Assembly (NCBI GenBank): GCA_023333565.1
Contig: JAJKFH010003165.1
Location: 310,001 to 374,000, forward strand
Source: Puffinus mauretanicus
Taxonomy: Eukaryota; Chordata; Aves; Procellariiformes; Procellariidae
Length of the DNA stretch: 64,000 bases
Direction: 5' to 3'
Positions within the stretch are counted from its first letter, which is position 1, and every line of letters starts with the position of its first letter. The position numbers and the translations under genes are program-made. The notes below the pieces were generated by a model. It made no database searches. It was given only the letters and a program-made list of their open reading frames with translations, and was not told where the DNA came from. This document shows positions 59,451 to 64,000 of the stretch, in pieces.

Positions 59451-62400
59451 CTGAGATCTTACTCATTCAGAAAAATTATAATTCAAAGGTTTTTTCAGTC
59501 TTTCTGGGCTGCATTCTTTAAAGCACTTTGCCACTGCAAGAAAACCTTTAATGCCAGAATGGGATGAACAAATTTAATAAAGGGGTTCAACAAAATACAA
59601 GTGTTGCAGTGAAAATCTCAGCCAGAGCGGGAATGATGTTAGGCAATCAGCTAACCCGAACGTCTACTTCCTCTGCTTCCATTTTTAAGTGTGAATAAAT
59701 GTAGTATGACTGTAGAACAAACATAACTCTTGCAGCACCTCCAATCCTGTCTCCTTAGTTTCTAATTGAATTGTTTCATTTCGTGACTTGGTTTTCCCAG
59801 TATTGCTAGTCTAAATCAGGCATTGTACATTAAAAAATTCTAAAATGTACACATAAATTCCATTCATAGTTACAGCAAATCACATCAAAGCTGCAAAATA
59901 ATAGCCTGTAAAAATATCAGGGTGAATTTTACTCTGTTAGTATAGGTAAATATAGAACAATTTAACGGGAATCAGTGGATACTCTGAGCTTATATCATCA
60001 CAAGCAAGTACAGAAGGTGGATTACCACCTAATACTATTAAGAAAGCTTTAGCAGTATTTTGTCCATTTGATCAAGTCACAAACATTTTTCAGGTTGTCA
60101 TCAGTGTGCCAGAAGGAGAAGACTATGAGACCCACAGCCCTTTTCTTCAAGAGCAACAGTACGCAAAATGTGACCTTATATCCTCTGACCTGTGTCAGTC
60201 CTTATATTCACCCCAGGAGTCTTTCCGCTGCATCTTTTCTAGAACTTGTCTTCTTTGTGTTTCTGTTTTCCCATGAAATAGCACTTTCTTTTCTTCCCTT
60301 GTGAAGTTGTTTTTTTACAGCAAAAAATATCAGAACATCGGGGGCAGTATCAGAAAGTATTTTGTGGGATTTTAGGTTTTTTGGCCACAGGTTATCTTCT
60401 CTCCCAGCATGCTGCCTGCTTGGCCCCGGCCTTATCAGCAAGTAAAAAAACCCCAAATGCCCAGATGTCGTAAATGTCTGGTTGTCAAGTACAGACATCC
60501 CGCAGATCTGGCCATAGTCATTTGTGGACTCAATGTCTTCTAGGCACCGTAAATTAAACTCGTTGTATCAAAGACAGTAACCAGAGGTCATGAAGAAAAC
60601 TTTGGATGATACAAAACACGGCTGTGCACCTGCTTAGCAGCACAAGTTGTTTTACCCTCAAAAACTAGCAAGTCTACTGTAGAGACAAGGCTACAACTTA
60701 CAGTTATAAAATCACACAATTCAAATTACGGAGCTTGTAAAAAGAGAAAATTACCTTCGAATATTGTCACAAATGTAAGATAATTGGCATTTACTATTTA
60801 TTACTGTGCCATTTGCCTGGTACCACTGGTGTCCAAAGCAGTATACAATAGCTGAGCTGAGGTAAGATGAAGAACTGGTCAGTTGAAATGCACAGCACGT
60901 ACTCCAAGTTATAAAATACAGTGGGCCGTATTCTGACTGTAGATTTTGATCTTGCTTATTTGCCTCTTCAGCCATGCCGAGCTGAGGCATGCATCACCCT
61001 GTTGTTGCGAATCACCTCCTCATTGATACATACTTTGTGCCAAGATACATACACCTCAGTGTCAGTATCCTCTGCCTATGATCTCTGCTTGCTCACAAGT
61101 CACCACCAAGTCCTCCAATTCCTCCACCTCATGGCTGCCTTTCCTCATCAAAGCTTTTAATGGGTTTATCATACAAAAACATTGCCCAGACTAAAATTAA
61201 TATTCAATACCACAGAGGCCTGAAATTTGATTGTTGTGGGAATTCCTCCGGCTTTGCGGCATTTAAATTCTCAGCCACAGTCCCGTGTTAATGTAGAAGT
61301 TATTGTGTCTTGAATAGGTTTGTGCCTTCCCAGAACAATGTTAGATTAGAGCTTAACACTTCTGTATCGCCCAGCTTCTTGTCGCATACTTTTTTTTTGC
61401 AAAATTAAATCCAGCTTTACCTACTACATACTAATGAGTACAAGCTGCTTCTGTTTATATGTCGGGAGTTTCCTAAGGCTTATGTTACAGGTTGGAAAGT
61501 CTACTGCGTATTCTGTTTAAAAGAAAGAATGTAAGAAGCAGAGTTGAAAATTAAGTCCTTAAGTAAAAAGACAAAAATAAGAAAATTCCCCAGCCCACCA
61601 ATTAAGAGCTTGTTCATTCAGGCCTCGTACGTTGCCAGCAGACTACACGCTGATAAAAACAATTTTGGATTATTTAGACTTGAGCAAAAATTCTGTGAGT
61701 TTAGGGAGCCAGCATGAAAATCACTGGCATAATGACAAGTTCCAGCAATAAGAAAATTAAATTAAATCATTACACAGAAACATAAGCACTGATGGAATTT
61801 CCACAGCTTTAATGAGGCCAGTATGGAGTTCACGACCCTCTATGAAAAGTGTGTTTAACGATGACGGGCTGGGCCATTGAGTGCCATTATTTATTTAAAG
61901 TCCTAAAAGGGAGCTTGTCTTGCACTCTGGATGAGTCTAACCAGCAATACAAAATGATAGCCTAAATAAAAGACATGTCTCTGCCTCTTCCAGCAGCAGA
62001 GAAGAAAAGGAAAATACGAGTTTTGCAGCATTCTCATAAACTGAGAACTAGGCAACTGTTGGTGAATGAAGGGCGGAGTTCAGCTCCATCCACGGGTCAT
62101 GGCAATGCTTTAAGGGATGTAGAAGAAGGATCATTTTCTTACTTCAACAATTGCTAAGGAAGTTATCAAAGTAGAAAGAGAACAGGTGAACTGTGGTTAG
62201 GGTGTACAAGAGAAATAGCCGTGTATATGGGAAAAGAAAAAGGGCAGGAAGCTCCTGAGTTTAGAAATAAAGCATGACCAAATAAACCCAAATATAACTG
62301 ATGATGCATTTAATGGTGGACAGCTGAAAATCAGAAGGGCTATGCCTATACTTGTAAGCAAAAGCCAAATAGCACCAAAGCACATTTCAGACTCAGCACT

Positions 62401-64000
62401 GCCAGGCTCCATTCTTTACACCATGAAATTGTTAGTGATCCCTGGTATAGTTCAGGACCATTTCAACTAACACTACCCAAAACTTTCCAGTTATGGTTCA
62501 AAAGTCAGCACGGATAGGCAGTTGGCATGCAGCAGCTTGTATTGGAGAGGAGGATGGTTTAGCAGTGGGGATGCAGGGTGTCCCATGTCATTCAGTAACA
62601 CCACCAGGCAGCACTCCCAGGCAGTTTCAATTCATTGATGTAGACATAGCTAGAAGGTCCATCTCTATTGCTCCAGCCATAGGAGCCGTACCTGGCCTTA
62701 TTTCTGCTCCTGAAGGGAGAGGGCAGGAGGGGATGAATTTTTGCCCCAAGACACTGCTTGAGAGTGCAGGATACTGGCATTTGTTGCAGTGCCCAAATTG
62801 CTGAGTTCTGGGAGTATGGTGAGAGCTTTTACAAGAAATTAAATCAAAACTGGAAAAAATCTCAGCTGAATGTGTCACGAGATTATTTGCATGGTCATCT
62901 TTATTTCATTTTGTTTACTTGATTTCAGATCAGCTCTTGAGAACACGAAGTCCTTTGGACTCCATATGAAGTCCTCAAGATATTATTAAGATAAATTTGG
63001 ACTCCCTCTTTAGGGAGTAAACAAAATCAAATCCAACACCAAGAAGGAGAATCACTTACTTCAGTACTCGTGGGAGAAGTGAAACGCTATTAAAAGAAAT
63101 GCACAGTAGGTAAACACAGCTCCTCACATTCTCTCTCAAATTGCATTTTTAGAGAAATATTTTACTAGGGTTAATACGACTGTTAAAGTTGTTGTGGAGA
63201 GTTGGGGAGAAAATAATCCTTGGTTTTCAAAAAATTGTTCTTTGCAGCCTCCAGAGGAATTTTTTTGATTTTTGAACTTTTAGTGTCTCCCCCTACCCCT
63301 CTTCCACATGCAGCCAGGACCTTTGGTTGGCTGTTTATTGAACAGGTATATGTTACTCTGCCACATAAAGACTGTTCTATTGACATTTCCCATGCTAAAT
63401 AAGCCTTTCTTCGGCTGTTTAAAATTCACCATGAAATAGTCAGTGTTTGTAGAAAGGTGCTAAATAAAGAGAAGGAGAAAAAAAGAAAGGGAGCAAAATG
63501 CTTCAGGCAAAGTTTCCCATTATCTTCTTCTTATTGTAATTATCACCACAAAGCATAGCAAAAAATGGTCCAGAGCAAAATTATTTATCTAACATGGTAA
63601 AGTAATAAAGGTCTGATTCTGATTTTCTGATATTCATCAGTATTAGTAAGAAGAAAGTCAGCTCCTCAGTATTTTACACCCTTTTCATAGCATAAATGAC
63701 AACACAAGATCCAAAAGAGCGGGGACTGACACATTTGGGGACATTAACCTTATTCCCTCCCAGACCCTGATCTTGCCTGTTTTCAATGTCCCCACTTCCA
63801 AGTAAGCACTCAGCCATGCTGTTTTCATCAGCGTCGCTGTTCTCAAGTGCCTCCATGCTGCAGGGGACAGGCTGCAGTCAAGACAGGTTGCTCAGGAGGA
63901 TGCTGTATACTGTGCTGACCATGGCCTCTCCTTCCTCTTTAAAGAGCAGAGAGAAACATCTGTGGAATAAGCCTGATTTTCTGAGGAGCTAGAAGTTATT

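Larger units (their letters stand above)
55011..64000. other. Unique-looking noncoding DNA
   Basis: About 9 kb with no recognised gene, RNA or transposon. Open frames are at most about 110 codons, without family features. Two simple-repeat tracts are listed separately. Confidence 0.5.

Overview
The window is AT-rich, almost gene-free nuclear DNA from a bird. The evidence is a CR1 LINE with recognisable ORF2 reverse transcriptase (about 4.49-5.95 kb), a second and far older CR1-like copy (12.2-13.4 kb), a third CR1 3' end (34.06-34.20 kb), and several LTRs of avian endogenous-retrovirus type. I recognise no host protein-coding gene, tRNA, rRNA or CRISPR. Nearly all short open frames lie in unique DNA with no family resemblance and look like chance openings. 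The window is best read as intergenic or deep-intron sequence.

Layout: 0.88-1.79 kb is a probable LTR-retroelement relic with internal tandem duplications. 4.49-5.95 kb is a 5'-truncated, frame-disrupted CR1 ending in an expanded (ATTCC)n tail. 12.2-13.4 kb is an ancient CR1 relic. 18.69-19.29 kb is a probable solo LTR on the minus strand. 34.06-34.20 kb is a CR1 3' fragment on the minus strand, abutting the main object of interest. That object, 34,203-40,874, is a complete provirus-shaped endogenous retrovirus on the plus strand (LTR - PBS - gag - UAG - pro - RT - RNase H - integrase - PPT - LTR, no env), ERVL-like in organisation. 50,283-50,866 is a related solo LTR in the opposite orientation. 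54.26-55.01 kb is an isolated GC-rich block. The rest is unique-looking noncoding DNA with simple repeats.

Provirus: gag starts at a well-placed ATG (34,825). It is frameshifted near 36,460 and ends at a UAG (36,725-36,727) in the same frame as pol. A stem-loop, and possibly an H-type pseudoknot, follows the UAG, which suggests gag-pol expression by stop-codon readthrough. Pol keeps the protease DTG, RT YIDD, RNase H DGS/TDS, integrase zinc-binding HHCC and D,D-35-E residues. It is broken by one nonsense codon (37,568-37,570) and two frameshifts (near 38,150 and 39,312), so this copy cannot make full Gag-Pol. The Gag N-terminus has three hydrophobic segments and Gag has no CCHC zinc knuckle, both unusual for a retroviral Gag.

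The most interesting point is that the two LTRs, although both 515 bp, are strongly diverged. The 3' LTR resembles the solo LTR at 50 kb more than its own 5' partner. The flanks share no target-site duplication, and the CR1 interrupted at the 5' edge does not resume at the 3' edge. This points to a recombinant (chimeric) provirus rather than one simple integration.
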